From Porticoccaceae bacterium (GTDB lineage Bacteria; Pseudomonadota; Gammaproteobacteria; Pseudomonadales; Porticoccaceae), in assembly GCA_029254005.1 (NCBI GenBank), contig JAQWYJ010000066.1, positions 1-64,000 on the forward strand: DNA of 64,000 nt. The letters run 5' to 3'. A model generated the notes under the pieces. That model was not told the origin of the DNA and did not search any database. It worked only from the letters and a program-made list of their open reading frames with translations. Made by a program: the position numbers and the translations under genes. Of this stretch, positions 9,913 to 19,648 are shown piece after piece; position 1 is the first letter of the stretch; each line of letters starts with the position of its first letter.

Positions 9913-10323
9913 GTGGATATTTTTATTTTTGCCAGCGAACAATGGCTGCTACTCAGTACATTTTTGGTGCTTTTGTACCTGTTTATTTTTACTGAGCGAA
10001 CAAAAGGTGGGAAACCTATTTCTAGCACTGAACTTGTGTCCGCGATGAATGCAGAGACCGCCATTCTAATTGACGTACGACCCTCAAATGAATTTCAGGC
10101 AGGTCATATCCATGGTGCGATTGATATTCCACATACGAAAATTGCTAGCCGGATAAGTGAGCTAGAAAAATATCGTGAAAGAACCATCGTCTTAGTTGAC
10201 CAAATGGGGCAACATGCAGGCTCCGCGGGTAAAATTCTTTCTAAAGATGGTTTTAATGTGCGCCGCCTAAGCGGCGGTATGAACGACTGGCAACATCAAA
10301 ATATGCCTGTTGTTAAGAATTAA
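9913..10323 (+). CDS. Membrane-anchored rhodanese-like protein (YibN-like)
   Basis: N-terminal TM helix then AILIDVRPSNEFQAGHIHGAIDIP; located immediately before grxC-secB. The usual catalytic Cys position reads DQMGQHAGSAG. Confidence 0.82.
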   Translation: MDIFIFASEQWLLLSTFLVLLYLFIFTERTKGGKPISSTELVSAMNAETAILIDVRPSNEFQAGHIHGAIDIPHTKIASRISELEKYRERTIVLVDQMGQHAGSAGKILSKDGFNVRRLSGGMNDWQHQNMPVVKN

Positions 10324-10359
10324 TAGATCGACACACATCTAGGTTTCTAAGGAATTACT

Positions 10360-10620
10360 ATGCCATCCATAACAGTCTACAGTACGCGATTTTGCCCCTA
10401 TTGCACTGCAGCAAAAAGTCTCTTGTCAGCCAAGGGCGCAGACTATAATGAAATCGCTGTTGATAGCGATCCACAGCTACGACTGGAAATTGCCGAGCGA
10501 AGCGGGCAGAGAACAGTTCCGCAAATTTGGATAAATGAAGATCATATTGGCGGCTACTCAGAGCTTGCGGCACTAGAGGCCAGCGGCACTTTAGATGAGT
10601 TGCTATCCCCTCAGGGTTGA
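10360..10620 (+). CDS. grxC: Glutaredoxin 3
   Basis: TRFCPYCTAAKSLL and TVPQIWINEDHIGGYSEL motifs. Confidence 0.93.
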   Translation: MPSITVYSTRFCPYCTAAKSLLSAKGADYNEIAVDSDPQLRLEIAERSGQRTVPQIWINEDHIGGYSELAALEASGTLDELLSPQG

Positions 10621-10684
10621 ATTCGACAAAATTGGCGCCATATTAATATAGTAGATTGACAATATACCTTAAAAGGCTTTAAAC

Positions 10685-11194
10685 ATGACTGACGAAACAA
10701 CTGCTGCAGCACCCTCTGCAGAACCATCAAAGGCTGGACCAGAGTTTGCAGTCCAGCGCATCTATCTCAAAGACCTTTCCTTTGAGACCCCTATGGGAGC
10801 AGCTGCCTTCCAAAAGCAGTGGCAACCAAAAGTAAATCAAGATCTGAACACCAAGAGTGGCAAGGTGGCCGACGATGTTTATGAGGTGGCTTTACGTCTT
10901 ACCATAACAGTCACCGATGGTGAAAATACTATTTATTTGATTGAAGTAGAACAGGCAGGTCTGTTTACAATAAAGGGTTTGGAATCTCAACAACTCACCC
11001 ACGTGATCAACACGACCTGTCCTAGTATGTTGTTCCCCTATGCTAGAGAAGTAATTGATAATGTGCTCACTAAAGGTTCTTTTCCTGCGCTAATGTTACC
11101 GCCAATCAATTTTGAAGCCTTATTTGCTTCTGCAGTCAAACAGGCTGAAGAGAATGCAGCTGAGGAAGCCAACAAAGAAGGCACTACGCACTAG
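10685..11194 (+). CDS. secB: Protein-export chaperone SecB
   Basis: FAVQRIYLKDLSFETPMG... and LPPINFEALFASAVKQ. Confidence 0.95.
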   Translation: MTDETTAAAPSAEPSKAGPEFAVQRIYLKDLSFETPMGAAAFQKQWQPKVNQDLNTKSGKVADDVYEVALRLTITVTDGENTIYLIEVEQAGLFTIKGLESQQLTHVINTTCPSMLFPYAREVIDNVLTKGSFPALMLPPINFEALFASAVKQAEENAAEEANKEGTTH

Positions 11195-11233
11195 ACACAA
11201 GACCATGTAAAATCCTTAGGCCTTACCTAACAG

Positions 11234-11257
11234 CAGACTCTCTTGCCAGGGAGTCTG
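11234..11257. terminator. Hairpin between convergent secB and ntrC (terminator-like, no clear U-tract)
   Basis: CAGACTCTCT-TGCC-AGGGAGTCTG, 10-bp stem with one G-U pair. Confidence 0.45.
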
Positions 11258-11262
11258 TGATC

Positions 11263-12684
11263 TCAAGTTTCATTATCTTCCATGCTATAGTCTTGCAGCT
11301 TTCGAGTGAGCGTATTGCGTCCCCAGCCCAGAAGCAATGCTGCATCCTTTTTACGCCCCCCTGTGTGAGCTAACGCTATCTCAATCATTGCCTTTTCAAA
11401 GTCGGGAATTGCCTGCTCTAAAATATTTTGATGACCACCTTGTAACTCTTTTTCAGCCCAAGATCGTAGCATTTGCCGCCAGTCACCATCTACGGTGGAT
11501 CTTCGCTTAGCACTTTCTGCCTTTAGCTCAGTAGGTAAATCCGAAAGTAAAACCTCTCGACCAGCCGCCATAACCGTTAACCAACGACAAATATTTTCTA
11601 GTTGACGAACATTCCCAGGCCACGTCAAATCCAAAAAAAACGCTCGGGCTTCGGGCGATAAAATTTTCGGCTCCATTTCTAACTCTTTGGCAGCACGCTG
11701 AAAAAAGTGCTCCATTAACTGTGGAATATCCTCGCGGCGGTCAGCTAACCTAGGCAAATGCACACGAATCACGTTAATACGGTGAAAGAGATCTTCCCGA
11801 AAACGACCATTTTTTACCAATTCTTCCAAATTTTGGTGGGTTGCCGCTATGATTCGCACATTAACCTTAATCGCTGTTTGTCCACCAACGCGATAGAATT
11901 CTCCATCAGCCAACACACGCAGTAATCGAGTTTGGGCCTCGCCGGGCATATCACCAATTTCATCAAGAAATAGGGTACCTCCATTGGCCTGCTCAAATCG
12001 ACCCTCTCGCCGCTGAGATGCTCCGGTAAAGGACCCTTTTTCATGTCCAAATAACTCGGACTCGATAAGATCTCGAGGAATAGCCGCCATGTTTAAAGCA
12101 ATGAACTTGGCGCTTTTTCGCGGACTATGCTTGTGTAAAGCCTGAGCAACAAGCTCTTTACCTGTGCCTGATTCACCATTAATTAATACGGTTATATTAG
12201 AGTTGGACAGCCTACCAATCGCTCTAAATACTTCCTGCATCGCTGGTGCTTCACCAATAATTTCCTGCTGTATAGGTGCTGGTGGTGTAGGCTCCGAACT
12301 TGACCGCAATTCGAGAGAAAAGGACGCCGCTCTTCGACTTACATCAACTAACTCGTCAAGATCAAACGGTTTGGGAAGATATTCAAAAGCACCTCCTTGA
12401 TATGCCGCAACAGCACTGTCAAGATCTGAATGTGCAGTGGTAATAATTACTGGAATAGTGGGATAGCGACTATTAAGCTCTTTTAATAAATCAAGGCCAT
12501 CAATGCCTGGCATACGAATATCAGATACGATGATGTCTGGCTGAGCCGAACCTAAAGCCGTCAATAAAGCATCGCCGTTTTCAAAACTGCGAACCTTATT
12601 ACCATCTCTTGTTATCGCCTTCTCCATGACCCATCTAAGCGATCGATCATCTTCGGCAATCCACACCTGTGCATTACTGTTCAT
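11263..12684 (-). CDS. ntrC: Nitrogen regulation response regulator NtrC (GlnG); start at 12684
   Basis: Receiver domain, sigma54 activator motifs [15 protein letters not shown] and GSFTGA, Fis-type HTH at the C-terminus; ATG at 12684 overlaps the ntrB 3' end by 11 bp. Confidence 0.95.
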   Translation of the reverse strand: MNSNAQVWIAEDDRSLRWVMEKAITRDGNKVRSFENGDALLTALGSAQPDIIVSDIRMPGIDGLDLLKELNSRYPTIPVIITTAHSDLDSAVAAYQGGAFEYLPKPFDLDELVDVSRRAASFSLELRSSSEPTPPAPIQQEIIGEAPAMQEVFRAIGRLSNSNITVLINGESGTGKELVAQALHKHSPRKSAKFIALNMAAIPRDLIESELFGHEKGSFTGASQRREGRFEQANGGTLFLDEIGDMPGEAQTRLLRVLADGEFYRVGGQTAIKVNVRIIAATHQNLEELVKNGRFREDLFHRINVIRVHLPRLADRREDIPQLMEHFFQRAAKELEMEPKILSPEARAFFLDLTWPGNVRQLENICRWLTVMAAGREVLLSDLPTELKAESAKRRSTVDGDWRQMLRSWAEKELQGGHQNILEQAIPDFEKAMIEIALAHTGGRKKDAALLLGWGRNTLTRKLQDYSMEDNET

Positions 12685-13765
12685 AGCTATCTCTAATTGG
12701 TATATAAATAGAGAACCTGGTATTGCCAGGTTCAGAGATGCACTCAATAGTTCCCTGATGTGCATTAATAGCAGTTTGGGCAATAGTTAAGCCCAGGCCA
12801 GAACCATCACTTCGTCCGCTAATCATAGGAAAAAAAATCTTCTGAGCAATATCAGATAAAATACCGGGTCCATTATCAATAATATCTATTCGACACACGA
12901 CACGATGACGACGTCCGGCTATCGTAAAACTTCGCTGAATTCTTGATTTAAATATGATCTTTGGGACGAAAGTATTCGACTCTAAAACCGCCTGCATTGC
13001 GTTGCGCGCGACATTTAAAACAGCTTGGATAAGCTGCGAGCGATCAACATTTAGCATCGGAATACTGGGATCATAGTCTCGAGTAATATCTAGCGTTCCC
13101 TGAACTTCAGCCTGCAAAAGACCAGCAACATGCTCGGTAACCTCATGCACATTGAGTAGCTCGTACTGAGGCACCTGATTAGGTCCTAGCAACCGATCCA
13201 CAAGATTTCTTAACCGATCAACCTCAGCTTTGATAATTTGACAAAACTCTAGGGTTTCATCACCTAAACCACGCTCGGTTATTTCTTGCTCTAATAATTG
13301 TGCCGCACCACGTATACCTCCTAAAGGATTTTTAATTTCATGAGCAAGACCGCGGACCAAACTTTTTGAGGTGTCATGGACCGATAACAGTGCTTCTTCT
13401 CGATTAATTTTGAGAAATCGATCTATAGGCTGCAATTCCATAATCAACATACGCTGACCATCCACGTCCATGGGTGTCACCGTGTAATCGACCTTGGGTA
13501 AAACATTGGAGGCTAAAATACGCAGAGTTTCATGGCGTCGCGTATGCGGACTGCCAGATCTCAGAACATCATGCAAGGTTAGCTTACAATCTTCGGCATC
13601 ACGAAATAGATCCACTATATCAGACCCCATTAAGCGAGAACTGCCCATTTGTAATAGAGATTCGGCAGATGAATTGACGTAACCGATCATTAGATTGGAG
13701 TTGAGTAATAACACTGCAGAATTCAAGTTATCAAGCAATGATCTGTGAAATAGCTCTGAATCCAT
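12674..13765 (-). CDS. ntrB: Nitrogen regulation sensor histidine kinase NtrB (GlnL)
   Basis: PAS domain plus RGLAHEIKNPLGGIRGAAQLLE and HATPase motifs. Confidence 0.94.
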   Translation of the reverse strand: MDSELFHRSLLDNLNSAVLLLNSNLMIGYVNSSAESLLQMGSSRLMGSDIVDLFRDAEDCKLTLHDVLRSGSPHTRRHETLRILASNVLPKVDYTVTPMDVDGQRMLIMELQPIDRFLKINREEALLSVHDTSKSLVRGLAHEIKNPLGGIRGAAQLLEQEITERGLGDETLEFCQIIKAEVDRLRNLVDRLLGPNQVPQYELLNVHEVTEHVAGLLQAEVQGTLDITRDYDPSIPMLNVDRSQLIQAVLNVARNAMQAVLESNTFVPKIIFKSRIQRSFTIAGRRHRVVCRIDIIDNGPGILSDIAQKIFFPMISGRSDGSGLGLTIAQTAINAHQGTIECISEPGNTRFSIYIPIRDSYEQ

Positions 13766-13920
13766 AAACGTTGCAGATCTCTATAAGTGATGGGCATTAG
13801 TAATAGTGTTGATATAGTTCAATGCAATAAGCACGCCAATTGTCAAAAAGCATTAACCAGCTTACAGCGTGCATTTCGGCCGAGTAGTTAAAAAAACACC
13901 TACCAGTCATCACATTAAAG

Positions 13921-13937
13921 CGCACCATTATAGTGCA
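13921..13937. promoter_or_regulatory. Candidate NtrC-binding site upstream of ntrB
   Basis: CGCACCATTATAGTGCA against consensus TGCACCAnnnTGGTGCA (two mismatches over the 14 specified positions). Confidence 0.6.
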
Positions 13938-14038
13938 TACTATGAATACTCATTATGCCGATTGCAAATTTATTGCCTAGTAATAAAGTTAAAAACACGA
14001 TACGAAGGATTTCGAGATTAGGTCAAACCGTCTAGGCA

Positions 14039-14078
14039 AAAAAAACCCCGAAGGTCTCGTAGACATCCGGGGTTTTTC
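14039..14078. terminator. Rho-independent terminator downstream of glnA (bidirectional-looking)
   Basis: AAAAACCCCG ... CGGGGTTTTT perfect arms separated by 17 nt. Confidence 0.85.
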
Positions 14079-14101
14079 TATCACGCGGGTATAACGTCGT
14101 T

Positions 14102-15112
14102 TTACGCCAACGCTTCTTTCGTCGTTTTAATAATTGCTGCTGCAACCTTGTAGGGATCTGCGTTAGACGCAGTTCTGCGATCCTCTAGACGACCTTTCCA
14201 ACCGTCTTCAACGGTACCGATGGGGATACGAATTGAAGACCCTCGATCAGATACACCAAAGCTAAACTCGTCAATTGACTGAGTCTCATGCAATCCTGTC
14301 AAACGTTGATTGTTGTCAGCGCCGTATACACTGATGTGACGTTCAATATTTTTACCAAACTCTTCACAAATTTTGGTGAAAATTGACTCATCACCTAAAT
14401 CACGCATTGGCCCATTAGAGAAATTGGCGTGCATGCCCGATCCATTCCAGTCCGTGTTACCAAGTGGTTTGGGGTGATAATTAATGGAAAAACCATATTT
14501 TTCACCCGTACGCTCAAGCAGGTATCTAGCAACCCAAATCTCGTCTCCCGCTTCTTTTGCACCTTTGGCAAAGCACTGAAATTCCCACTGACCCGCTGCA
14601 ACTTCAGCATTAATGCCTTCAACATTAATACCCGCCTCTAAACAGATATCTAAATGCTCTTCAACACACGCTCTGCCGTAGGCATTAGCTGCACCAACAG
14701 AACAATAATAAGGGCCCTGTGGACGAGGGAAACCACCGTGGGGGAAACCAGGAGGTAATTGAGTGTCCTCATCCCACAAGAAGTACTCTTGCTCAAATCC
14801 GAACCAAAAGTCATTGTCATCGTCATCAATAGTTGCCCGGCCATTTGAGACGTGAGGAGTACCGTCAGCATTGAGTACTTCAGTCATTACCAAAAATGCG
14901 TTGCTCCTATCTGGATCTGGATAGATAGCGACAGGTCTGAGCAAGCAATCGCTCGCGTTTCCCTCAGCTTGCTCAGTAGAACTACCGTCGAAAGACCACA
15001 TTGGGCACTCTTCAAGGGTTCCGCCGAAATTGTTGCGAACTTGGGTTTTGCTACGCAAGCTTTGCGTTGGCGCATAACCGTCCAGCCAAATATATTCTAA
15101 CTTTGCTTTCAT
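14102..15112 (-). CDS. Glutamine synthetase, type II (eukaryotic-like GSII)
   Basis: 336 aa with YIWLDGY, WSFDGSSTEQAEG, PQGPYYCSVGAANAYGR, GINAEVAAGQWEFQ, WNGSGMHANFS, QRLTGLHET, SIRIPIG..EDRRTASNADPY: GSII signatures, not GSI. Confidence 0.93.
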   Translation of the reverse strand: MKAKLEYIWLDGYAPTQSLRSKTQVRNNFGGTLEECPMWSFDGSSTEQAEGNASDCLLRPVAIYPDPDRSNAFLVMTEVLNADGTPHVSNGRATIDDDDNDFWFGFEQEYFLWDEDTQLPPGFPHGGFPRPQGPYYCSVGAANAYGRACVEEHLDICLEAGINVEGINAEVAAGQWEFQCFAKGAKEAGDEIWVARYLLERTGEKYGFSINYHPKPLGNTDWNGSGMHANFSNGPMRDLGDESIFTKICEEFGKNIERHISVYGADNNQRLTGLHETQSIDEFSFGVSDRGSSIRIPIGTVEDGWKGRLEDRRTASNADPYKVAAAIIKTTKEALA

Positions 15113-15321
15113 TTTTGTTGACTCTCCGTTTTGGTAAATTCGTAAGATTTATGATTACAGCCTGATTTCGTTAGTATAACAGTCAAACTAACCCTGCGGC
15201 CTTGAAAACTGCTCCGCGATATTTTATCTACAATTAAATTAAGCCGCAGAATATATCGGGGGTCGTAATAACGTCATTGCACATAGCACGGTACGTCAAT
15301 TGCTTAGGTTATGTTTCGAAG

Positions 15322-15337
15322 TGCAATTGTCGTGCCA
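15322..15337 (-). promoter_or_regulatory. Sigma-54 (-24/-12) promoter of the GSII gene
   Basis: Minus strand TGGCACGACAATTGCA, matching TGGCACG-N4-TTGCW in full. Confidence 0.88.
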
Positions 15338-15440
15338 ATGAAATTGATAACTAAGAAATCAAACCAAGCCGCATAGAATGGGGCTTTTGAGCATCCAGAT
15401 ACTTTATCTTTTATCGAGCACATCATCAAATCCTTCTTAT

Positions 15441-15457
15441 TGCTCTTTTTTGGTGCA
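15441..15457. promoter_or_regulatory. NtrC-binding enhancer-like site 1
   Basis: TGCTCTTTTTTGGTGCA versus TGCACYNNNNTGGTGCA; one strong half-site. Confidence 0.65.
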
Positions 15458-15471
15458 AAATTTCTACTTTA

Positions 15472-15488
15472 CGCACTTTTTTGGTGCG
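15472..15488. promoter_or_regulatory. NtrC-binding enhancer-like site 2
   Basis: CGCACTTTTTTGGTGCG; 31 bp from site 1 (about three helical turns). Confidence 0.72.
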
Positions 15489-15631
15489 ATAAGGCGTTTC
15501 CCGCCAACGCTTCTATTTATTATGTCTCATTTGTACTACGCATCATCCAAAGAGCAGAAAATCAACTTACATATAAACACTAACCCCTGTGTCAACAACA
15601 GAGGTACACTCTTGTTGGCCAATACTAAGGA

Positions 15632-15916
15632 ATTAAGACCATCATCAACACAGTATATAATCCAGACACTGGCGATATAATCATTGATATCAGACATCCT
15701 AGTGAAGCCAACGATAGGCCGTTCAAATGGACCGAAAATGAAGTACTGCGCATTCCATTTTTCAATTTAGCATCACAAATTCCAACCCTCGACACCAGTA
15801 AAAAGTATCTGATTTATTGTGAAAAAGGCATCATGAGTAAAATGCAGGCAATTACCATGAAAGATCATGGATTTTTTCATGTCAGTGTTTTAAAGCATAC
15901 TTCTGTGAATAAATAG
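15632..15916 (+). pseudogene. ThiI C-terminal rhodanese domain remnant (no canonical start codon; open through the TAG at 15914)
   Basis: Frame after the TAA at 15626 reads IKTIINTVYNPDTGDIIIDIRHPSEANDRPFKWTENEVLRIPFFNLASQIPTLDTSKKYLIYCEKGIMSKMQAITMKDHGFFHVSVLKHTSVNK*, matching the ThiI C-terminal rhodanese domain including YCEKGIMSKMQA. Confidence 0.82.
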
Positions 15917-16037
15917 CTGTTTTTGCAGTTTTTAAGCGCTAAATTGATACTGATTGACCCCAACTGAAAAAGATCCGTAGCAGTTTTCTAGAATTCCACT
16001 ATAATCGCGCCTTTTTTAGCTCACTCGGGTAACAAGC

Positions 16038-17849
16038 ATGTCAATCTCTAACTTGCGTAATATCGCAATCATCGCTCACGTCGACCATGGTAAAACGACC
16101 CTTGTAGACAAACTGCTTAGCCAGTCGGGTACGCTAGATAGAAAAGATATTGGCTCTGAACGCCTGATGGATTCAAACGACCAAGAAAAAGAACGTGGCA
16201 TTACTATTCTAGCGAAAAACACTGCCATTAATTGGCAAGACTACCGCATTAATATCGTAGATACACCCGGACACGCCGACTTTGGAGGTGAAGTAGAGCG
16301 GGTTTTATCTATGGTAGATTCGGTCCTACTGCTGGTCGACGCAGTAGACGGCCCAATGCCGCAAACACGATTTGTTACTTCTAAAGCGTTTGAACAAGGA
16401 CTACGACCAATTGTAGTAATTAATAAGGTTGATCGTCCTGGTGCGCGACCTGACTGGGTGATGGATCAGGTATTTGATCTCTTTGATAACCTAGGCGCTA
16501 CCGATGAACAACTAGACTTTCCGGTAATCTATACCTCGGCCATTAATGGAATTGCCGGTAGCGATCATGAAAATATGGCAGAAGATATGACGCCACTATA
16601 TAAAATGATTGTCTCTGAAGTTCCAGTCCCTCAGGTTGATGCAGATGGGCCCTTTCAAATGCAGGTATCCGCGCTGGCCTATGATAGTTATGTTGGTGTT
16701 ATTGGGGTTGGCCGAATCACCAGAGGTGAACTAAAACCAGGACAGCAGGTTATTGTCAAAAGTGCTAATGGTGACCAACGAAAAGGAAAGATCCTCAACG
16801 TCAAAGGCTATTTAGGCCTTGAGCAAATCGAAACCCAACTGGCTGGTGCAGGCGATATCGTTTGTATAAATGGCATCGATGGTTTGGCTATCTCAGATAC
16901 ACTTTGTGATCCAGAGCATATAGAGGCATTGCCAGCACTGAGTGTAGATGAACCTACCGTAAGCATGACGTTTATCGTCAATGACTCACCTTTCGCAGGT
17001 CTTGAAGGAAAATACGTTACCACACGTAATATCAAAGACCGCTTAGCTCAGGAATTGATTCACAATGTTGCTCTACGGGTAACTCCTGGTGACACACCTG
17101 ATAAATTCATCGTGTCTGGGCGGGGTGAATTGCATCTTTCGGTGTTAATCGAAACAATGCGTCGCGAAGGATTTGAAATGGGTGTATCGCGTCCTGAAGT
17201 TGTGCAAAAAATAGTTGATGGCGCCGTTCATGAGCCCTTTGAGCACGTTGTAATAGATGTCGAAGAGCAACACCAAGGATCAGTCATGGAAGAACTTGGT
17301 ATGCGAAAAGCTGAGTTGACTAATATGGAACCAGATGGAAAAGGTAGAGTCCGCCTCGAATTTTCTATGCCCTCAAGAGGTCTTATCGGCTTTCGTGGAG
17401 CCTTTCTTACACTTACCTCTGGGTCAGGTATTATGACTAGTATTTTTGATCGCTATGCGCCAGCCAAAGAAGGAGAGAAGTTTACTCGTAAAAATGGTGC
17501 ACTGGTTAGCATGGTTAAGGGCAAGACTGCAGCATTTGCGCTGTTTAATATTCAAGCGCGGGGTAGATTATTCTTAGGTCATGCGGTCGATGTCTACGAG
17601 GGACAAATTGTTGGTATTCATTCACGTGCCAACGACCTGGTGGTTAACCCTATCAAAGGCAAACAACTTACTAATGTTCGAGCCTCGGGCACTGATGAAG
17701 CTTTAACGTTGGTACCGCCGATTAAGCACACACTTGAGCAAGCACTCGAGTTTATTGAAGATGACGAGTTAGTCGAAGTAACTCCCTCAAGCATTCGAAT
17801 TCGCAAAAAGCTACTTACTGAAATTCTTCGCAAAAGAAGCTCTCGGTAA
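16038..17849 (+). CDS. typA: Ribosome-associated GTPase TypA/BipA
   Basis: [45 protein letters not shown], full-length 603 aa. Confidence 0.97.
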   Translation: MSISNLRNIAIIAHVDHGKTTLVDKLLSQSGTLDRKDIGSERLMDSNDQEKERGITILAKNTAINWQDYRINIVDTPGHADFGGEVERVLSMVDSVLLLVDAVDGPMPQTRFVTSKAFEQGLRPIVVINKVDRPGARPDWVMDQVFDLFDNLGATDEQLDFPVIYTSAINGIAGSDHENMAEDMTPLYKMIVSEVPVPQVDADGPFQMQVSALAYDSYVGVIGVGRITRGELKPGQQVIVKSANGDQRKGKILNVKGYLGLEQIETQLAGAGDIVCINGIDGLAISDTLCDPEHIEALPALSVDEPTVSMTFIVNDSPFAGLEGKYVTTRNIKDRLAQELIHNVALRVTPGDTPDKFIVSGRGELHLSVLIETMRREGFEMGVSRPEVVQKIVDGAVHEPFEHVVIDVEEQHQGSVMEELGMRKAELTNMEPDGKGRVRLEFSMPSRGLIGFRGAFLTLTSGSGIMTSIFDRYAPAKEGEKFTRKNGALVSMVKGKTAAFALFNIQARGRLFLGHAVDVYEGQIVGIHSRANDLVVNPIKGKQLTNVRASGTDEALTLVPPIKHTLEQALEFIEDDELVEVTPSSIRIRKKLLTEILRKRSSR

Positions 17850-17897
17850 TATCAAAAAGACATTTATTGAGAGTCTTTAAGCATTAGGTGCTATAGT

Positions 17898-18953
17898 TTG
17901 AGAGTCACTCAACACTATAAGCGCCTGATGGAAGAGAACATAAGTAGTCAATTAAACAGTGAGAAACATTACCTCACCACAGTCACGGTGCAGGCAGGGA
18001 TTACTATATGTTTTTCTTGTCTGGCGTATTGGGCGGCATCTCCACCAACACTCTTCCTAAGCGTCGGCTGTGGCCTCGTTGTAAGTTTGAGTCTGTTCAA
18101 AGCGTCTAAATCCCTCTCCTTGGGGATACTTTCTCTTGGCACTTTTTTAACCCTAGGATTTTTGTACGTCACAATAGTGAGTGCAGACGCTTTACCACTG
18201 CTATGGTGTCTCACAGTTTTCCCCGCACTTTTACTAATAACAAATCCACATAAGAGTATTTACATAGGCATAGCGCTGATTTTGCTTTCAGCTATTGGCA
18301 ACTATATGCAACTGGGGCCCCAGTGGCTTAAGCTGCAAGCAGGTATCTATGGCGTACAGTTTTCACTGATACTGATAATCCTTTTTTGCTTATCGCTGAT
18401 TATTGCCCACCTCAGATTTACTCATCAGTTGAACATAAATAAGTTACAAGCCATACAGTTTGAAACCAACACAATAGATAATGTTACTGGGCTAAAAACC
18501 CGAAACTCAATTGAGAAACTCCTGTTTAAAAGGTTCACCCAAGCGCCTGATGAAGAACCAGCTACGTCTGCTATCGTCCTTGATATTGACAATTTCAGAT
18601 CGATCAACGAACGTTACGGCCATAAGATTGGCAATGACCTGTTATGCTCAGTCAGCAAATTGCTCAGCACTACCCTTGCTAATGAATATATATTTGGCCG
18701 GTGGGATGGTAATGCTTTTATTATTATATTGCCCCATGATAATGATGAAGTCAGTTTACTTATAGCAGAGACATTGCGACAAAAAATCAATGGAAATCGA
18801 TTTAACATACAAGAGCATAGTCTGTCTATTGCGTGTAGTGTAGGCATTGCCTCAAGTAAAAAAAGTCATGACCTAAATGATTTTTTGTCACAAACCGAAA
18901 ACAACCTTTACCAAGCTAAGAGTTTAGGCGGAAACCAATCCATCTCTAGTTAA
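17898..18953 (+). CDS. Membrane protein with degenerate GGDEF domain
   Basis: Several TM helices followed by a GGDEF fold (DNVTGLKTRNSIEKL, LDIDNFRSINERYGHKIGNDLL) with the signature replaced by DGNAF. Confidence 0.85.
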   Translation: MRVTQHYKRLMEENISSQLNSEKHYLTTVTVQAGITICFSCLAYWAASPPTLFLSVGCGLVVSLSLFKASKSLSLGILSLGTFLTLGFLYVTIVSADALPLLWCLTVFPALLLITNPHKSIYIGIALILLSAIGNYMQLGPQWLKLQAGIYGVQFSLILIILFCLSLIIAHLRFTHQLNINKLQAIQFETNTIDNVTGLKTRNSIEKLLFKRFTQAPDEEPATSAIVLDIDNFRSINERYGHKIGNDLLCSVSKLLSTTLANEYIFGRWDGNAFIIILPHDNDEVSLLIAETLRQKINGNRFNIQEHSLSIACSVGIASSKKSHDLNDFLSQTENNLYQAKSLGGNQSISS

Positions 18954-18963
18954 TTAGTACAGT

Positions 18964-19524
18964 TTATAATCGCTTAAAGCAATCTATGCAGTGGTCATCC
19001 ACAATACCCATTGCCTGCAAATAAGCATAACAAATAGTACTACCGAAAAATTTGAATCCACGCCTTTTCATATCATGACTAATCGTGTCTGACAGTGTTG
19101 TCGTTGCGGGAATTTCATCATGACATGTCCAGTGGTTTACCACCGGCGTATTCTCAACAAAAGCCCATATATAGTTACTGAAACTGCCAAATTCATTTTG
19201 AACAGTCAAATAGTGTTGCGCATTAGAAATGGCACTTTGAATCTTCAAACGATTTCGAATAATACCCTTATCGTCCATCAATCGAGTCACATCGCTGTCA
19301 GAGAATTGAGCCACTATATTTACATCAAAGTTGGCAAACGCACGTCGGTAGTGATCGCGGCGTTTGAGAATAGTTATCCAAGAGAGTCCGGCTTGAGCAC
19401 CTTCTAAAATCAAAAATTCAAACAATGTTTTATCATCTCTGCAGGGAACACCCCACTGAGTGTCATGATAATGTTGATAGGTTTCATCATAACCACACCA
19501 ACTACATCGCTTGAGTTGTCCCAT
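18964..19524 (-). CDS. tag: DNA-3-methyladenine glycosylase I
   Basis: KRCSWCGYDETYQHYHDTQWGVP and LEGAQAGLSWITILKRRDHYRRAF. Confidence 0.94.
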   Translation of the reverse strand: MGQLKRCSWCGYDETYQHYHDTQWGVPCRDDKTLFEFLILEGAQAGLSWITILKRRDHYRRAFANFDVNIVAQFSDSDVTRLMDDKGIIRNRLKIQSAISNAQHYLTVQNEFGSFSNYIWAFVENTPVVNHWTCHDEIPATTTLSDTISHDMKRRGFKFFGSTICYAYLQAMGIVDDHCIDCFKRL

Positions 19525-19648
19525 AAATAACCTCTAAACTAACTGATAACATCAGGCAGTTGTGACATACCATGAATAAAAAAGCTAACTTGTCTACAAG
19601 ACCCTCTGTCGTTTAAGATTAGGGTTCATAAATTGTGAATACTACCCC

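Noticed and set aside
15378-15680. 100-aa ORF between glnA and typA
   Set aside because: It overlaps the NtrC-like enhancers and runs into the thiI remnant in a different frame; no recognisable domain. Better explained as chance ORF in regulatory DNA.
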